Assembly: GCF_018555685.1 (NCBI RefSeq)
Contig: NZ_JAFLWW010000009.1
Location: forward strand, 158,270 to 222,269
From: Aminobacter anthyllidis
Lineage (GTDB): Bacteria; Pseudomonadota; Alphaproteobacteria; Rhizobiales; Rhizobiaceae
Length of the DNA: 64,000 nt
Reading direction: 5' to 3'
Made by a program: the position numbers and the translations under genes. The notes under the pieces were generated by a model. It searched no databases. It was not told the origin of the DNA and saw only the letters and a list, made by a program, of their open reading frames with translations. Position 1 is the stretch's first letter; every line of letters starts with the position of its first letter. Positions 52,404 through 63,863 of this stretch are shown here, in pieces.

Positions 52404-54713
52404 CTACTTGCGTTTCATCGCCTCCAGCAGCGCGGCGCCGAAGGCGCCTTGCTGCTCCGGCTTGTTTTGCTGCGGCTTGGGCGACGATGAACTGAACTTC
52501 ATGTCGCGGGCCTTGGCAGGCGCTGCCGAGCGCGGTGCCGGCTCGCCGCCATCCTTGCGCATGGTCAGCCCGATACGCTTGCGCGGTATGTCGACCTCGA
52601 CGACGCGGACCTTGACCACGTCGCCGGCCTTCACCACCTCGTGCGGATCCTTCACGAACTTGTCGGCGAGCTGCGAGACATGCACGAGCCCGTCCTGGTG
52701 CACGCCGATGTCGACGAAGGCGCCAAAGGCGGCAACGTTGGTGACCGTGCCTTCAAGCAACATGCCCGGCTTCAGATCCTTGATGTCGTCGACTCCGTCG
52801 GCAAAGGTCGCGGTCTTGAAGCCCGGGCGCGGATCGCGGCCCGGCTTTTCCAGCTCGGCGATGATGTCGCGCACCGTCGGCAGGCCGAAGCGCTCGTCGA
52901 CAAAGGCCCGTGGATCGATGGCCTTCAGCGCCGCGCTGTCGCCCATCAGCTGGCGCAGGTCGCGGCCGCAAGATGCGACGATCTTCTTGGCCACGCCATA
53001 GGCTTCGGGGTGGACCGACGACGCATCGAGCGGTTCCTTGCCGTCGCGGATGCGCAGGAAGCCGGCGCATTGCTCGAAGGCGCGCTGTCCAAGCCGCGGC
53101 ACGGCAAGCAGGTCGCGGCGCGTGGCGAAGGCGCCCGAGGCGTCGCGGTGCGCGACGATTGACTCGGCAAGCGACGGTCCGAGGCCAGAGACGCGGGCAA
53201 GCAGCGGCGCAGACGCCGTGTTGAGGTCGACGCCAACAGCGTTCACCGCGTCCTCAACCACCGCTTCCAGCGAACGGCCGAGCCGATACTGGTCGACGTC
53301 GTGCTGATATTGGCCGACGCCGATCGACTTGGGCTCGATCTTGACCAGCTCGGCGAGCGGGTCCTGCAGGCGCCGGGCGATTGACACGGCACCACGCAGC
53401 GACACGTCGAGATTGGGGAACTCGGCGGCAGCCGTGGCGGACGCGGAATAGACCGACGCGCCGGCCTCGCTGACGATGACTTTTGTCGGCTTGGGCGCCG
53501 GCATGTCCGTCAGCAAGTCGGCAACCAGGCGTTCGGTCTCGCGGCTGCCGGTGCCGTTGCCGATGGCGATCAGTTCGACCTTGTGGCGAATGATCAATTT
53601 GGCAAGCTCGGCCTGGGTGCCGCGCACGTCGTTCTTCGGCGGGAACGGATAGACAGTGGTGGTGTCGAGCACCTTGCCGGTGGCGTCGATGACAGCGACC
53701 TTGACGCCGGTGCGGATGCCCGGGTCGAGGCCCATGGTGGCGCGCGAGCCGGCGGGTGCGGCGAGCAATAGGTCCTTGAGGTTGCGCGAAAAGACGCGGA
53801 TCGCCTCTTCTTCGGCCGCCTCGCGCAGGTCGCGCATCAGGTCGAGCGACAAGGACAGCGACAGCTTCACGCGCCAGGTCCAGCCGGCGACGGTCATCAG
53901 CCACTGGTCGCCCGGCAGCGTCGCGCCAATCTGGTAGGCAGCGGCGATCATCCGTTCGACCGGCTTGACCGGCGAGGTGTCTTCGGCGTCGATCTCGAGA
54001 TCGAGCGACAGCACATCCTCGTTGCGGCCACGCAGCATGGCGAGCGCGCGGTGGCTTGGCACGTTGGCCCAGCGCTCGGAATGGTCGAAATAGTCGGAGA
54101 ACTTGGCGCCGGCCTCCTGCTTGCCGTCGACGACGCGGGCGCGCATCACCGCGCGCTCCTTCATGTGATTGCGCAGGCGGCCAAGAAGTTCGGCGTTTTC
54201 CGAAATGCCTTCGGCGACGATGTCGCGCGCGCCTTCGAGCGCTGCCTTCACGTCAGCGACTTCGCCAGCGACATAGCCAACGGCAAGCTCGGCGGGCACA
54301 AGGCTACGGTCGGCGAGAATGGCCTCTGCCAGCGGACCGAGTCCGCGTTCCCTGGCAATCTCCGCCTTGGTGCGGCGCTTGGGCTTGTAGGGCAGATAGA
54401 TGTCCTCAAGCTCGGCCTTGGTCGTGACGGTGGCGATGCGAACGGCAAGATCGTCGGTCATCTTGCCCTGGCCGGTGATCGACTCGACGATTGCGGCGCG
54501 CCGGGATTCAAGCTCGCGCAGATAGACAAGGCGCTCGGACAGATTGCGCAGCTGGGTGTCGTCGAGGCCGCCGGTCACTTCCTTGCGGTAGCGGGCAACG
54601 AACGGCACGGTTGCGCCCTCATCGAGCAGTCCGACCGCGGCCACCACCTGCTCGGGCTTCGCATTGATCTCGGCCGCGATGATCGCAGCGATTTTCCTGA
54701 TGTCGCCAGCCAT
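52404..54713 (-). CDS. Tex-family S1 RNA-binding transcription accessory protein
   Basis: A 769-residue protein of the Tex/YhgF family. The N-terminal Tex domain is followed by a YqgF-like RNase H fold ([19 protein letters not shown], about 320-450), a helix-hairpin-helix region ([20 protein letters not shown]) and a C-terminal S1 domain (about 645-715: [30 protein letters not shown]). The basic tail is rich in Lys and Pro. It binds nucleic acid and affects transcription or translation in relatives. The length is normal. Confidence 0.95.
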   Translation of the reverse strand: MAGDIRKIAAIIAAEINAKPEQVVAAVGLLDEGATVPFVARYRKEVTGGLDDTQLRNLSERLVYLRELESRRAAIVESITGQGKMTDDLAVRIATVTTKAELEDIYLPYKPKRRTKAEIARERGLGPLAEAILADRSLVPAELAVGYVAGEVADVKAALEGARDIVAEGISENAELLGRLRNHMKERAVMRARVVDGKQEAGAKFSDYFDHSERWANVPSHRALAMLRGRNEDVLSLDLEIDAEDTSPVKPVERMIAAAYQIGATLPGDQWLMTVAGWTWRVKLSLSLSLDLMRDLREAAEEEAIRVFSRNLKDLLLAAPAGSRATMGLDPGIRTGVKVAVIDATGKVLDTTTVYPFPPKNDVRGTQAELAKLIIRHKVELIAIGNGTGSRETERLVADLLTDMPAPKPTKVIVSEAGASVYSASATAAAEFPNLDVSLRGAVSIARRLQDPLAELVKIEPKSIGVGQYQHDVDQYRLGRSLEAVVEDAVNAVGVDLNTASAPLLARVSGLGPSLAESIVAHRDASGAFATRRDLLAVPRLGQRAFEQCAGFLRIRDGKEPLDASSVHPEAYGVAKKIVASCGRDLRQLMGDSAALKAIDPRAFVDERFGLPTVRDIIAELEKPGRDPRPGFKTATFADGVDDIKDLKPGMLLEGTVTNVAAFGAFVDIGVHQDGLVHVSQLADKFVKDPHEVVKAGDVVKVRVVEVDIPRKRIGLTMRKDGGEPAPRSAAPAKARDMKFSSSSPKPQQNKPEQQGAFGAALLEAMKRK

Positions 54714-54916
54714 GGAATCCTGGTGCCTGTTGAACGGTGCGCGAACATAGTGACTGCCTGGCCGAACGCCAAACGGCCATTCATCTCCGCCAGTTCAAGG
54801 TCCACAGGAAAGCGGCCATCCTGCGGCAATCGGCGCGCGAAACGGATGGAATTTTGGCGCGCATCTTCCCAGCTTCCGCGTATCTTCCCGGGGAAAGCGC
54901 CTTCAGGAGCAAATCA

Positions 54917-55273
54917 ATGAAATTCGACCGGGTTCTGTTCGTGGCGGCTGCATTGTTTGGCGCGGCCGGCGTGGCGCTTTCGGCGGCAGCCAGCCATGGT
55001 GGCAGCACCAATGTTGCCACCGCGGCCAATTTCCTGCTGTTTCATGCGCCCGTGCTGATCGCGCTGTCACTGGTCGCAGCCCACAGCCGCATCCTGCACG
55101 TTGGAGCAGCCATCCTGCTTCTGGCAGTGCTGCTCTTTTCCGGCGATCTCCTGGCCCGCGACTATCTCGGCCAACGCCTGTTTCCCTTTGCGGCACCAAT
55201 CGGCGGAACCGGCATGATCCTGGGCTGGCTGATGCTTGCCGTCGGCGGGCTGTTCGCCCCGAGGAACAACTAG
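54917..55273 (+). CDS. DUF423 small membrane protein
   Basis: A 118-residue inner-membrane protein with four hydrophobic segments and the DUF423 layout: VAAALFGAAGVALSAAASHG, then FLLFHAPVLIALSLVA and GGTGMILGWLMLAVGGLF. CAGGAGC lies 8 nt before ATG 54917; the open frame upstream is noncoding in appearance. The function is unknown. It is convergent with the ScfR regulator. Confidence 0.9.
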   Translation: MKFDRVLFVAAALFGAAGVALSAAASHGGSTNVATAANFLLFHAPVLIALSLVAAHSRILHVGAAILLLAVLLFSGDLLARDYLGQRLFPFAAPIGGTGMILGWLMLAVGGLFAPRNN

Positions 55274-55276
55274 GCT

Positions 55277-56689
55277 TCAGGCGATCCGGTAAGGCAGCGG
55301 GTGGCGAACGTCCTTGTCGATCACCAGCTTGCGCTTCAGCGGCGGTACGGCGCGCTGCTGGCAATTGGTGCGCTCGCAGATGCGGCATGAGATGCCGATC
55401 GGGTCGTAGGCGGTCTTGCTGTTGAGCTCCAGCCCGTCAGCGTAGACAAAATCCTGAGCGTAAGTGACCTCGCAGCCAAGCGCTATGGCGTAGCGGCGAT
55501 GCGGTGCGTTGAAGCCGCCACCGCCCTTGGAAATTTCCGTGGCGATGCAGAGATAGCGCGCGCCATCGGGCGTCTCTGCCAACTGGCGGATGATCCGGCC
55601 CGGCATCTCGAAAGCCTGGTGCACGTTCCACAGCGGGCAAGCTGCGCCAAAGCGGGCGAACTGCAGCTTGGCCGCGCTGTGGCGCTTGGTGATATTGCCG
55701 GCCCGGTCGATGCGGGCAAAGAAAATCGGCACGCCTTTATGACCAGGGCGCTGCAGGGTGCTGAGGCGGTGCGCGACCTGCTCGATGCTGGCGCCGAAAT
55801 GCGCTGCAAGCAGCTCCAGATCATGACGCAGCTCGCCGGCCGCTTTCATGAACGCGTGGTAGGGAAAGGCGAGCGCCCCGGCAAAGTAGTTGCGCAGGCC
55901 CATCTTGCAGATCTCCAGCGCTTCCGCGGTACGGAAGTCGGCTGAGCGCGCGATCTGCGCCACCTCGGTCTCCATTTCCATCTCGGCAATCTGGAAGGCG
56001 ATCTGGAAACTGCGGGTAGCGACCGGCGAATAGGGATTGAGAAACAGCACGCCCGACTTGGGATCGAAGCGCCGCAAAGCGTCGTCATTGGCATCGGCGC
56101 GAGCGATGCGCACGCCATGCCGGCTTTCGAGGTGCCCGGCAAGCACCGCATGGCTGTCGCGCTCCCCGATGCCGAGTTCGCCGGCAAGCCGCTCGGCGGC
56201 GATGTCGAGGCTGTGGATGTAGTTGTCGACGAAATGGAAGAAGTCGCGCACTTCCTCATAAGGAGTCGGCTCTGTCAGGCCGATGCTCTTGCCGAGCGTG
56301 TCGTCGAGGCTGGCGAGTTGCTCGCTGTTGCGGCGATAGGCTTGGTGGGCGGAGATCAGCGCCCGGGCAAAACCCGGGGCGTTCTGCGTCACCAGCTTGA
56401 GCTCCTGCAGGTTCGGCGCGTAGTTCTCGAACAGCGGGTCGCTCAGCGCCTCGGTGAGCGCCGACAGCAGCCGATCGCCGTCGCCTTGCGAAATCTCCGT
56501 GATGTCGATCTGGAACTTTTCAGCAAGCGCCAGCAAAACGGACGCCGAAACCGGGCGCTGGTTGTTCTCGATCTGGTTGAGATAGCTGGTCGAAATGCCG
56601 ATGCGTTCGGCAAAGCTCGCCTGCGTCGCCTTGTTGGCGTCGCGCAGTTCGCGCACCTTGCGGCCGATATAGAGTTTGCGTGACGCCAT
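55277..56689 (-). CDS. ScfR-family acyl-CoA-responsive regulator (PccR-like)
   Basis: A 470-residue regulator. The N-terminal XRE helix-turn-helix (residues about 8-65; SFAERIGISTSYLNQIENNQ) is followed by an IrrE/ImmA-like M78 peptidase-type region whose zinc motif is absent or degenerate, and a C-terminal domain with four Cys (SCRICERTNCQQRAV) typical of the short-chain fatty-acyl-CoA regulator group (ScfR; PccR in Rhodobacter). It probably senses propionyl-CoA and controls the divergent bioY-pccB operon. A TTTGCAAA site adjoins its start codon. Confidence 0.88.
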   Translation of the reverse strand: MASRKLYIGRKVRELRDANKATQASFAERIGISTSYLNQIENNQRPVSASVLLALAEKFQIDITEISQGDGDRLLSALTEALSDPLFENYAPNLQELKLVTQNAPGFARALISAHQAYRRNSEQLASLDDTLGKSIGLTEPTPYEEVRDFFHFVDNYIHSLDIAAERLAGELGIGERDSHAVLAGHLESRHGVRIARADANDDALRRFDPKSGVLFLNPYSPVATRSFQIAFQIAEMEMETEVAQIARSADFRTAEALEICKMGLRNYFAGALAFPYHAFMKAAGELRHDLELLAAHFGASIEQVAHRLSTLQRPGHKGVPIFFARIDRAGNITKRHSAAKLQFARFGAACPLWNVHQAFEMPGRIIRQLAETPDGARYLCIATEISKGGGGFNAPHRRYAIALGCEVTYAQDFVYADGLELNSKTAYDPIGISCRICERTNCQQRAVPPLKRKLVIDKDVRHPLPYRIA

Positions 56690-56690
56690 G

Positions 56691-56710
56691 TTTGCAAATT
56701 CGCAATTTAC
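56691..56710. promoter_or_regulatory. ScfR/PccR-like operator
   Basis: TTTGCAAA-TTCG-CAATTTAC: the first half matches the TTTGCAAA half-site that I recall for PccR (two copies 4 bp apart); the second half is diverged. It is immediately upstream of the regulator start codon and within the divergent region to bioY-pccB, so it could serve autoregulation and operon control. Confidence 0.5.
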
Positions 56711-56855
56711 AGTTCTCGAATTTGTATATTACGCTTTCGCACACTTTCAACTGTTTTCCTGCGCGCGCCATGGGGCTATTGCGCCAACTTCGCTGCTTGC
56801 CGCTGACGCGGCGAGAGGCCATTGTTTTTCAAACTCGTAGCGCGGGAGAAAGCTC

Positions 56856-57437
56856 ATGACGCTCTACCAAGCCGTTGCCGACAGGCAGACCAGCCGGCTC
56901 ACCACAATGGATGTCGTCACGGTTGTTGCAGCTTCGCTGCTTCTGACGCTGTCGGCCAAGATCCAGGTGCCGTTCTATCCCGTGCCGATGACCATGCAGA
57001 CGCTGGTGGTGATCGGGCTTGGCCTTGCGCTCGGGCCGGTGCGTGGCGCTGCCGCGGTTGCGCTCTATCTCCTGCAGGGCGCGCTTGGGCTGCCGGTCTT
57101 TGCCGGCACGCCGGAAAAAGGCATCGGCCTCGCCTACATGATGGGGCCAACTGGCGGTTATCTCCTGGGTTACCTGCCTGCCGCCCTGCTCGCCGGCTGG
57201 CTGGCAGAGCGTGGCTGGGACCGCAGCGTGTTTTCGGCCATGGCCGCCGCCTTGTTCGCCGGCGCCGTCATCTACGTTCCGGGCCTGCTCTGGCTCGGCT
57301 CGGTGGTCGGCTTCGACAAGCCGGTGCTGGCCTTCGGCCTCTATCCCTTCATCCCGGGTGACATCGCCAAGGCGCTTCTCGCAGCCATCGCCTTCCCCGC
57401 CGCCTGGAAGTGGCTTTCCGCAAAGGGCATGAACTGA
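56856..57437 (+). CDS. bioY: Biotin transporter BioY
   Basis: A 193-residue S component for biotin uptake, six helices. It carries [20 protein letters not shown] and [19 protein letters not shown], the BioY hallmark. No ECF ATPase or T component (BioM, BioN) lies nearby, so it may act alone, as some BioY proteins do. AGGGAGAAAG-like purines precede the ATG (GCGGGAGAAAGCTC). Its stop codon overlaps the pccB start by one base, tying biotin supply to a biotin-dependent carboxylase. Confidence 0.95.
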   Translation: MTLYQAVADRQTSRLTTMDVVTVVAASLLLTLSAKIQVPFYPVPMTMQTLVVIGLGLALGPVRGAAAVALYLLQGALGLPVFAGTPEKGIGLAYMMGPTGGYLLGYLPAALLAGWLAERGWDRSVFSAMAAALFAGAVIYVPGLLWLGSVVGFDKPVLAFGLYPFIPGDIAKALLAAIAFPAAWKWLSAKGMN

Positions 57438-58969
57438 TGCGCGCCGTTCTCGAACAGCTTGAATCCCGCCGCGCCGAGGCCCGCCTCGGTGGTGGCCAAA
57501 AACGCATCGACGCCCAGCATGCCAAGGGCAAGCTGACGGCGCGCGAACGCATCGACGTGCTGCTCGACGAAGGCTCCTTCGAAGAGTTCGACATGTATGT
57601 CACCCACCGCACCACCGAATTCGGCATGGCCGAGCAAAAGGTGGCGGGCGACGGCGTCGTCACCGGTTGGGGCACCATCAACGGCCGCCTGGTCTATGTC
57701 TTCTCCCAGGACTTCACGGTGCTCGGCGGCTCGCTGTCGGAAACGCATGCGCAGAAGATCTGCAAGATCATGGACATGGCGGTGCGCAACGGCGCCCCTG
57801 TCATCGGCCTCAACGATTCCGGTGGCGCCCGCATCCAGGAAGGCGTTGCCTCGCTCGCCGGTTATGCCGACGTGTTCAAGCGCAATGTCGACGCCTCGGG
57901 CGTGGTGCCGCAGATTTCCGTCATCATGGGCCCGTGCGCCGGTGGCGCCGTCTATTCGCCCGCGATGACCGACTTCATCTTCATGGTGCGTGACTCGTCC
58001 TACATGTTCGTCACCGGTCCGGACGTGGTGAAGACCGTCACCAACGAGATCGTCACCGCCGAAGAACTGGGGGGTGCGCGCACCCACACCTCGAAGTCGT
58101 CAGTCGCCGACGGTGCGTATGAAAACGACATCGAAGCGCTGGAGCAGGTTCGCCTGCTGTTCGACTTCCTGCCGCTCAACAACCGCGAAAAGCCCCCCGT
58201 CCGTCCGTTCCACGACGATCCGGCGCGGCTTGAGAAGCGCCTCGACACGCTGATCCCCGACAGCGCCGCCAAGCCTTACGACATGAAGGAACTGATCCTG
58301 GCCATCGCCGACGAAGGCGATTTCTTCGAGATCCAAGAAGCCTTCGCCAGGAACATCATCACCGGCTTCATGCGCATCGAGGGCCAGAGCGTCGGCGTCG
58401 TCGCCAACCAGCCCATGGTGCTGGCCGGCTGCCTCGACATCGACTCGTCGCGCAAGGCGGCGCGCTTCGTGCGCTTCTGCGACGCGTTTTCGATCCCGAT
58501 CCTGACGCTGGTCGACGTGCCAGGCTTCCTGCCGGGAACGGCGCAGGAATATGGCGGCGTCATCAAGCATGGCGCCAAGCTGCTGTTCGCCTATTCGCAG
58601 GCGACAGTTCCCATGGTCACGCTGATCACGCGAAAAGCCTATGGCGGCGCTTATGACGTCATGGCGTCCAAGCATATCGGTGCCGACATCAACTATGCCT
58701 GGCCGACCGCCGAGATCGCGGTGATGGGCGCCAAGGGCGCGACCGAGATCCTTTACCGCTCGGAACTCGGCAATCCCGAGAAGATCGCCGCGCGCACCAA
58801 GGAATATGAAGAACGCTTCGCCAATCCCTTCGTCGCCGCCGAACGCGGCTTCATCGACGAGGTGATCATGCCGCATTCGTCGCGCCGCCGCATCGCCCGC
58901 GCCTTCGCCGCCCTGCGCGGCAAGAAGGCCGAAGCGCCGTGGAAGAAGCACGACACGATACCGCTATGA
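57437..58969 (+). CDS. pccB: Propionyl-CoA carboxylase beta subunit
   Basis: A 510-residue carboxyltransferase that moves CO2 from carboxybiotin to propionyl-Co[21 protein letters not shown], then the acyl-CoA oxyanion sites [11 protein letters not shown] and [12 protein letters not shown], and the C-terminal [20 protein letters not shown] and [17 protein letters not shown]. The start overlaps the bioY stop (TGATG). The ATGA at its end starts a DUF429-like gene, which separates it from pccA. Confidence 0.97.
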   Translation: MRAVLEQLESRRAEARLGGGQKRIDAQHAKGKLTARERIDVLLDEGSFEEFDMYVTHRTTEFGMAEQKVAGDGVVTGWGTINGRLVYVFSQDFTVLGGSLSETHAQKICKIMDMAVRNGAPVIGLNDSGGARIQEGVASLAGYADVFKRNVDASGVVPQISVIMGPCAGGAVYSPAMTDFIFMVRDSSYMFVTGPDVVKTVTNEIVTAEELGGARTHTSKSSVADGAYENDIEALEQVRLLFDFLPLNNREKPPVRPFHDDPARLEKRLDTLIPDSAAKPYDMKELILAIADEGDFFEIQEAFARNIITGFMRIEGQSVGVVANQPMVLAGCLDIDSSRKAARFVRFCDAFSIPILTLVDVPGFLPGTAQEYGGVIKHGAKLLFAYSQATVPMVTLITRKAYGGAYDVMASKHIGADINYAWPTAEIAVMGAKGATEILYRSELGNPEKIAARTKEYEERFANPFVAAERGFIDEVIMPHSSRRRIARAFAALRGKKAEAPWKKHDTIPL

Positions 58970-59604
58970 TTATCCTCGGCTTTGACCCGGGAGGGGAGAA
59001 AAAATTCGGGTGTGTTATCATGGACCTCGAAGGCAACAGCCTCGACTCCTACATCGCGGAGTCAGTAGATGATGCGATTGCTTGGACATTCAAGTCAGTA
59101 GGTGGAGCGCAGCCTGTCGCGGCAGGCATTGACACGCTGCTTTTCTGGCAATCCACAAAATCAGGTTGGCGCGGCGCAGATCAATACCTCAGGTCAGCAT
59201 ACCCGGCATGCCGAAGTAGCATTCTTTGCGCAAACGGTTTGTACGGATCAATGTCGGTTCAGGGTGCTGTCTTGGCCCATCGGCTTCGGCAAAAGTGGCC
59301 GAAAATTCTACTGACAGAGACACATCCAAAGGTTCTTTGGCATCACATTACTGCTGGGGCTGAGTACCCAAGAAACTGGCAAGATGGTGTACCAGAGCCA
59401 GTTGCATCCTGGTTGCAGCGCTCTGAGATCGATGCACCAAGTATCGCAGGAGAAGATGAGTTCGACGCCCTTTTGTCCGCTTGGGCAGCAGGGCAGGCCT
59501 ACAAAAAGAATTGGACTAGAGACCTATCAGAGCTTCCTGCCAGCAATCAAAACTCTGAGAATATCTACTTAGTTCAAGACATTAACTATTTTTGGCCGGA
59601 TTAA
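58966..59604 (+). CDS. DUF429-like (RNase H-fold) protein inserted between pccB and pccA
   Basis: A 212-residue protein resembling DUF429, a predicted nuclease family with an RNase H-like fold: acidic residues in [23 protein letters not shown] and the late [15 protein letters not shown], plus [12 protein letters not shown]. Its start overlaps the pccB stop by 4 nt (ATGA) and its stop is 2 nt before pccA. Base composition differs: hand counts give 48% GC at 59041-59100 and 42% at 59521-59580 against 67% at 57481-57540 in pccB. This points to recent acquisition. Its substrate is unknown. Confidence 0.7.
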   Translation: MIILGFDPGGEKKFGCVIMDLEGNSLDSYIAESVDDAIAWTFKSVGGAQPVAAGIDTLLFWQSTKSGWRGADQYLRSAYPACRSSILCANGLYGSMSVQGAVLAHRLRQKWPKILLTETHPKVLWHHITAGAEYPRNWQDGVPEPVASWLQRSEIDAPSIAGEDEFDALLSAWAAGQAYKKNWTRDLSELPASNQNSENIYLVQDINYFWPD

Positions 59605-59606
59605 AA

Positions 59607-61610
59607 ATGTTCAAGAAAATCCTCATCGCCAATCGTGGCGAGATCGCCTGCCGGGTCATCAAGACGGCCCAGAAGCTCGGTATCGCAACGGTCGCCGTCT
59701 ATTCCGACGCCGACCGCGAGGCGCTGCATGTGAAGATGGCCGACGAAGCCGTGCACATCGGGCCGGCACCGTCCAACCAGTCCTACATCGTCATCCAGAA
59801 GATCATCGACGCCGTGCGCCAAACCGGGGCCGATGCGGTGCATCCAGGCTACGGCTTCTTGTCGGAAAACTCGAACTTCGCCGAAGCGCTGAAGGCCGAG
59901 GGCGTCGCGTTCATCGGACCGCCCCCGGTTGCCATCGAGGCGATGGGCGACAAGATCACGTCCAAGAAGATCGCGGCTTCCGCCGGCGTGTCAACCGTTC
60001 CGGGCCATATGGGCCTGATCGAGGATGCCAGTGAGGCGGTGAAGATCGCCAACCAGATCGGCTATCCCGTGATGATCAAGGCCTCCGCAGGCGGCGGCGG
60101 CAAGGGCATGCGCATCGCCTGGACCGACGCCGAGGCGCGCGAAGGTTTCCAGTCGTCCAAGAACGAGGCGAAGTCGTCCTTCGGCGACGACCGCATCTTC
60201 ATCGAGAAATTCGTCACCCAGCCGCGCCACATCGAGATCCAGCTGCTGGGCGACCAGCACGGCAACCTGCTTTATCTCGGCGAGCGCGAATGCTCGATCC
60301 AGCGCCGCAACCAGAAGGTCATCGAGGAGGCGCCCTCGCCCTTCCTCGACGCCGCCACTCGCAAGGCAATGGGCGAGCAGGCCGTCGCACTTGGCAAGGC
60401 GGTCGGCTACTTCTCGGCCGGTACCGTCGAATTCATCGTCGATGGTAACAGGAATTTCTACTTCCTCGAGATGAACACCCGGCTCCAGGTCGAGCATCCG
60501 GTGACCGAGTTGATCACCGGCATCGACCTCGTCGAGGAAATGATCCGCGTTGCCGCCGGCGAGAAGCTGCGTTTTGGCCAGGACGACATCAAGCTGAACG
60601 GCTGGGCGATCGAAAGCCGGCTCTACGCCGAAGACCCCTACCGCAACTTCCTGCCGTCGATCGGCCGCCTCACCCGCTACCGCCCGCCGGTGGAAGGCAA
60701 GCGCGACGACGGCACGGTTGTCCGCAACGACACCGGCGTGTTCGAGGGCGGCGAAATTTCGATGTATTACGACCCGATGATCGCCAAGCTGTGCAGCTGG
60801 GCGCCGGATCGGGCCACTGCCATCGACGTCATGGGCCGCGCGCTTGACGATTTCGAGGTCGAAGGCATCGGGCACAATTTGCCATTCCTGTCAGCTGTCA
60901 TGGACCATCCGCGCTTCCGCTCGGGCGTCATCACCACCGCCTTCATCGCCGAAGAGTATCCCGACGGCTTTGCCGGTGTCGCACCGGCCGAGGCCGACGC
61001 CAAGAAGCTCGCCGCTGTCGCCGCCCTGATCAATCAATCGGTGCAGCGCCGCAGCGCCCAGATTTCGGGGTCGCTGGCCAACCACCAGCGCCCCGTCGGT
61101 GCCGACTGGGTGGTGACACTTGGCGGCTTCACCCTGCCGCTGCATGTCAAGGACGGTGCTGACGGCACGGTCGTCGCGTTCGACGACGGCACCTCGCTCG
61201 CTGTTTCGAGCGACTGGTTGCCCGGCCATCTGCACGCCAACTTCGCCGTTGACGGCGCCGGGATCGGCGTCAAGACCTCGCGCTCGGGCACCGGCTGGCG
61301 CTTGCGCTGGCGCGGCATGGACGTGGTTGCCCATGTGCGCAGCCCGCGCGTCGCCGAGCTGGCAAAACTGATGCCGGTGAAGCTGCCGCCCGACACCTCC
61401 AAGATGCTGCTTTGCCCTATGCCGGGCGTGGTAACTTCGATCCTGGTCAAGGACGGCGACGCCGTCGAAGCCGGCCAGTCGCTGGCGACAGTCGAGGCGA
61501 TGAAGATGGAAAACGTGCTGCGCGCCGAGCGCAAGGGCACGGTCAAGCGCGTCGCGGCCACTGCTGGCGAAAGCCTCGCCGTCGATGAGCTGATCATGGA
61601 ATTCGAGTGA
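59607..61610 (+). CDS. pccA: Propionyl-CoA carboxylase alpha subunit (biotin carboxylase + BCCP)
   Basis: A 667-residue biotin carboxylase with carrier domain. The N domain opens [20 protein letters not shown]; the ATP-grasp loop is [28 protein letters not shown] is the catalytic strand; the BT/BCCP end carries [10 protein letters not shown] with the biotinylated K633. Length and residues are normal. The ribosome site is poor (CCGGATTAAAA), so translation probably depends on coupling from the DUF429-like gene 2 nt upstream. Confidence 0.97.
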   Translation: MFKKILIANRGEIACRVIKTAQKLGIATVAVYSDADREALHVKMADEAVHIGPAPSNQSYIVIQKIIDAVRQTGADAVHPGYGFLSENSNFAEALKAEGVAFIGPPPVAIEAMGDKITSKKIAASAGVSTVPGHMGLIEDASEAVKIANQIGYPVMIKASAGGGGKGMRIAWTDAEAREGFQSSKNEAKSSFGDDRIFIEKFVTQPRHIEIQLLGDQHGNLLYLGERECSIQRRNQKVIEEAPSPFLDAATRKAMGEQAVALGKAVGYFSAGTVEFIVDGNRNFYFLEMNTRLQVEHPVTELITGIDLVEEMIRVAAGEKLRFGQDDIKLNGWAIESRLYAEDPYRNFLPSIGRLTRYRPPVEGKRDDGTVVRNDTGVFEGGEISMYYDPMIAKLCSWAPDRATAIDVMGRALDDFEVEGIGHNLPFLSAVMDHPRFRSGVITTAFIAEEYPDGFAGVAPAEADAKKLAAVAALINQSVQRRSAQISGSLANHQRPVGADWVVTLGGFTLPLHVKDGADGTVVAFDDGTSLAVSSDWLPGHLHANFAVDGAGIGVKTSRSGTGWRLRWRGMDVVAHVRSPRVAELAKLMPVKLPPDTSKMLLCPMPGVVTSILVKDGDAVEAGQSLATVEAMKMENVLRAERKGTVKRVAATAGESLAVDELIMEFE

Positions 61611-61674
61611 TGGAAGCCCGGGCTCTTTCACCCTCCCCCTTGTGGGGAGGAAGCCGGCGCCTGAGGAGGCCCCA

Positions 61675-63816
61675 ATGACCGACAAACCAACAATTGATTC
61701 CTGGAAAAAGCTCGCCGAACGCGAGATCAAGGCGTCTCCGGATACGCTTGTCTGGAACACGCCCGAGGGCATCGACGTCAAGCCGCTCTACACAGCGGAC
61801 GATCTTGCGGGCATCGACAACCTCGATTCGATGCCGGGTCTCGCGCCGTTCCTGCGCGGTCCGCGTGCCACCATGTACACCGGTCGTCCCTGGACCATTC
61901 GCCAATATGCCGGATTCTCGACGGCCGAAGCCTCCAACAGCTTCTACCGCAAGGCGCTCGCCGCCGGCCAGCAGGGCGTGTCGGTTGCCTTCGACCTTGC
62001 CACCCATCGCGGTTATGACTCAGATCATCCGCGCGTCGAAGGCGACGTCGGCAAGGCGGGCGTTGCGATCGACTCGGTCGAGGACATGAAGATCCTGTTC
62101 GACGGCATTCCGCTCGAAAAGATCTCGGTGTCGATGACGATGAACGGCGCGGTCATCCCGATCCTCGCCAGTTTCATCGTCGCCGGCGAGGAGCAGGGCG
62201 TGCCGCGAGAACAGCTCTCCGGGACCATCCAGAACGACATCCTCAAGGAGTTCATGGTCCGCAACACCTACATCTACCCGCCCGAGCCCTCGATGCGCAT
62301 CGTCGCCGACATCATCGAGTACACGGCCAAGGAGATGCCGAAGTTCAACTCGATCTCGATCTCGGGCTACCACATGCAGGAAGCCGGCTCGACCCTGGTG
62401 CAGGAACTGGCCTTCACGCTGGCCGACGGACGCGAATATGTCCGCGCCGCACTCACTAAGGGCCTCAATGTCGACGAGTTCGCCGGCCGGCTGTCGTTCT
62501 TCTTCGCCATCGGCATGAACTTCTTCATGGAGGCCGCCAAGCTGCGCGCCGCGCGCCTGCTGTGGTCGCGCATCATGACCGAATTCGAGCCCAAGAAGGC
62601 ATCGTCGCTGATGCTGCGCACGCACTGCCAGACCTCAGGCGTTTCGCTGCAGGAGCAGGATCCCTACAACAACATCGTGCGCACCGCCTTCGAGGCGATG
62701 TCGGCGGCATTGGGTGGCACCCAGTCGCTGCACACCAACTCGTTCGACGAGGCGATCGCCTTGCCGACAGAGTTTTCGGCGCGCATCGCTCGCAACACCC
62801 AGCTGATCCTCCAGCACGAAACGGGCGTGACCAAGGTCGTCGACCCCCTCGCCGGTTCCTATTATGTCGAAAGCCTGACCAACGATCTCGCCGAAAAGGC
62901 CTGGGCGCTGATCGAGGAAGTGGAAGCGATGGGCGGCATGACCAAGGCGGTTGCGTCAGGCCTGCCAAAGCGCATGATCGAGGAAGCCGCGACCCGCCGT
63001 CAGGCCGCGGTCGACAAGGGCGAAGAGGTCATTGTCGGCGTCAACAAGTACCGACTCGAAGAGGAAGACCATCTCGACATCCTCGAGATCGACAATTCCG
63101 CCGTGCGCCTGTCGCAGATCGCCCGCATCGAACGCACGCGTAGGCAGCGCGACCCCCACCGCGTCGAGGCGGCACTGGCGGCACTGGAAAAGATCGCGCG
63201 CAGCGGCGACGGCAACATGCTGGCCGCAGCCGTCGAGGCATCGCGGGCGCGTGCCACAGTCGGCGAGATTTCGGACGCGATGCGCCGTGCCTTCGGCGAC
63301 CATGCGGCGGTGCCGGAAGTGGTCGAGAACGTCTATGGCCAGGCCTATGACGACGAGCCGGAATTCCAGACGCTGGTGTCGCGACTCGAACAGTTTGCCG
63401 GCTCACTAGGTGAAAAGCCGCGCATCATGGTGGCCAAGCTCGGCCAGGACGGCCATGACCGTGGCGCCAAGATCATCGCCTCGGCCTTCGGCGATATCGG
63501 CTTCGAGGTCATTGCAGGGCCGTTGTTCCAGACGCCCGGCGAGGCCGCCGACACGGCGATCGCCTTCAGGGTTCATGTCGTCGGCATGTCGTCGCTGGCC
63601 GCCGGCCACAAGACGCTCGCGCCACAGCTTGTCGCGGCGCTGAAGGCCAAGGGCGCCGAAGACATCATCGTGGTGGTCGGCGGCGTCATCCCGCGGCAGG
63701 ATTACCAGTACCTGCTCGACCACGGCGTATCGGCGGTGTTCGGACCGGGCACCAATGTGCTCGATGCGGCGCGGGCCGTGCTCGACCTGATGGAAGGCAA
63801 GCGCCGCAACCAGTGA
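61675..63816 (+). CDS. scpA: Methylmalonyl-CoA mutase
   Basis: A 713-residue adenosylcobalamin enzyme converting (R)-methylmalonyl-CoA to succinyl-CoA, finishing propionyl-CoA assimilation. The catalytic barrel has [40 protein letters not shown] strands and [15 protein letters not shown]; the B12 domain near the C terminus carries [10 protein letters not shown] with the cobalt-ligating His. Length fits the homodimeric type. TGAGGAGG lies 6 nt before ATG 61675. The B12 chaperone (MeaB) gene is not in the window. Confidence 0.97.
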   Translation: MTDKPTIDSWKKLAEREIKASPDTLVWNTPEGIDVKPLYTADDLAGIDNLDSMPGLAPFLRGPRATMYTGRPWTIRQYAGFSTAEASNSFYRKALAAGQQGVSVAFDLATHRGYDSDHPRVEGDVGKAGVAIDSVEDMKILFDGIPLEKISVSMTMNGAVIPILASFIVAGEEQGVPREQLSGTIQNDILKEFMVRNTYIYPPEPSMRIVADIIEYTAKEMPKFNSISISGYHMQEAGSTLVQELAFTLADGREYVRAALTKGLNVDEFAGRLSFFFAIGMNFFMEAAKLRAARLLWSRIMTEFEPKKASSLMLRTHCQTSGVSLQEQDPYNNIVRTAFEAMSAALGGTQSLHTNSFDEAIALPTEFSARIARNTQLILQHETGVTKVVDPLAGSYYVESLTNDLAEKAWALIEEVEAMGGMTKAVASGLPKRMIEEAATRRQAAVDKGEEVIVGVNKYRLEEEDHLDILEIDNSAVRLSQIARIERTRRQRDPHRVEAALAALEKIARSGDGNMLAAAVEASRARATVGEISDAMRRAFGDHAAVPEVVENVYGQAYDDEPEFQTLVSRLEQFAGSLGEKPRIMVAKLGQDGHDRGAKIIASAFGDIGFEVIAGPLFQTPGEAADTAIAFRVHVVGMSSLAAGHKTLAPQLVAALKAKGAEDIIVVVGGVIPRQDYQYLLDHGVSAVFGPGTNVLDAARAVLDLMEGKRRNQ

Positions 63817-63835
63817 GTGCCACACCAGACAAATG

Positions 63836-63858
63836 GGCCCGCTCGCGCGGGCCTTTTT
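63836..63858 (+). terminator. Intrinsic terminator after the mutase gene
   Basis: A 7-bp stem, GGCCCGC / GCGGGCC with a TCGC loop, is followed by TTTTT, 20 bp after the stop. It marks the end of the propionyl-CoA operon and lies 6 bp from the end of the convergent dehydrogenase gene. Confidence 0.9.
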
Positions 63859-63863
63859 CGTTT

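Noticed and set aside
56700..56855. BioR or BirA operator ahead of bioY
   Set aside because: No TTATMKATAA-like BioR box or BirA-type palindrome was found.
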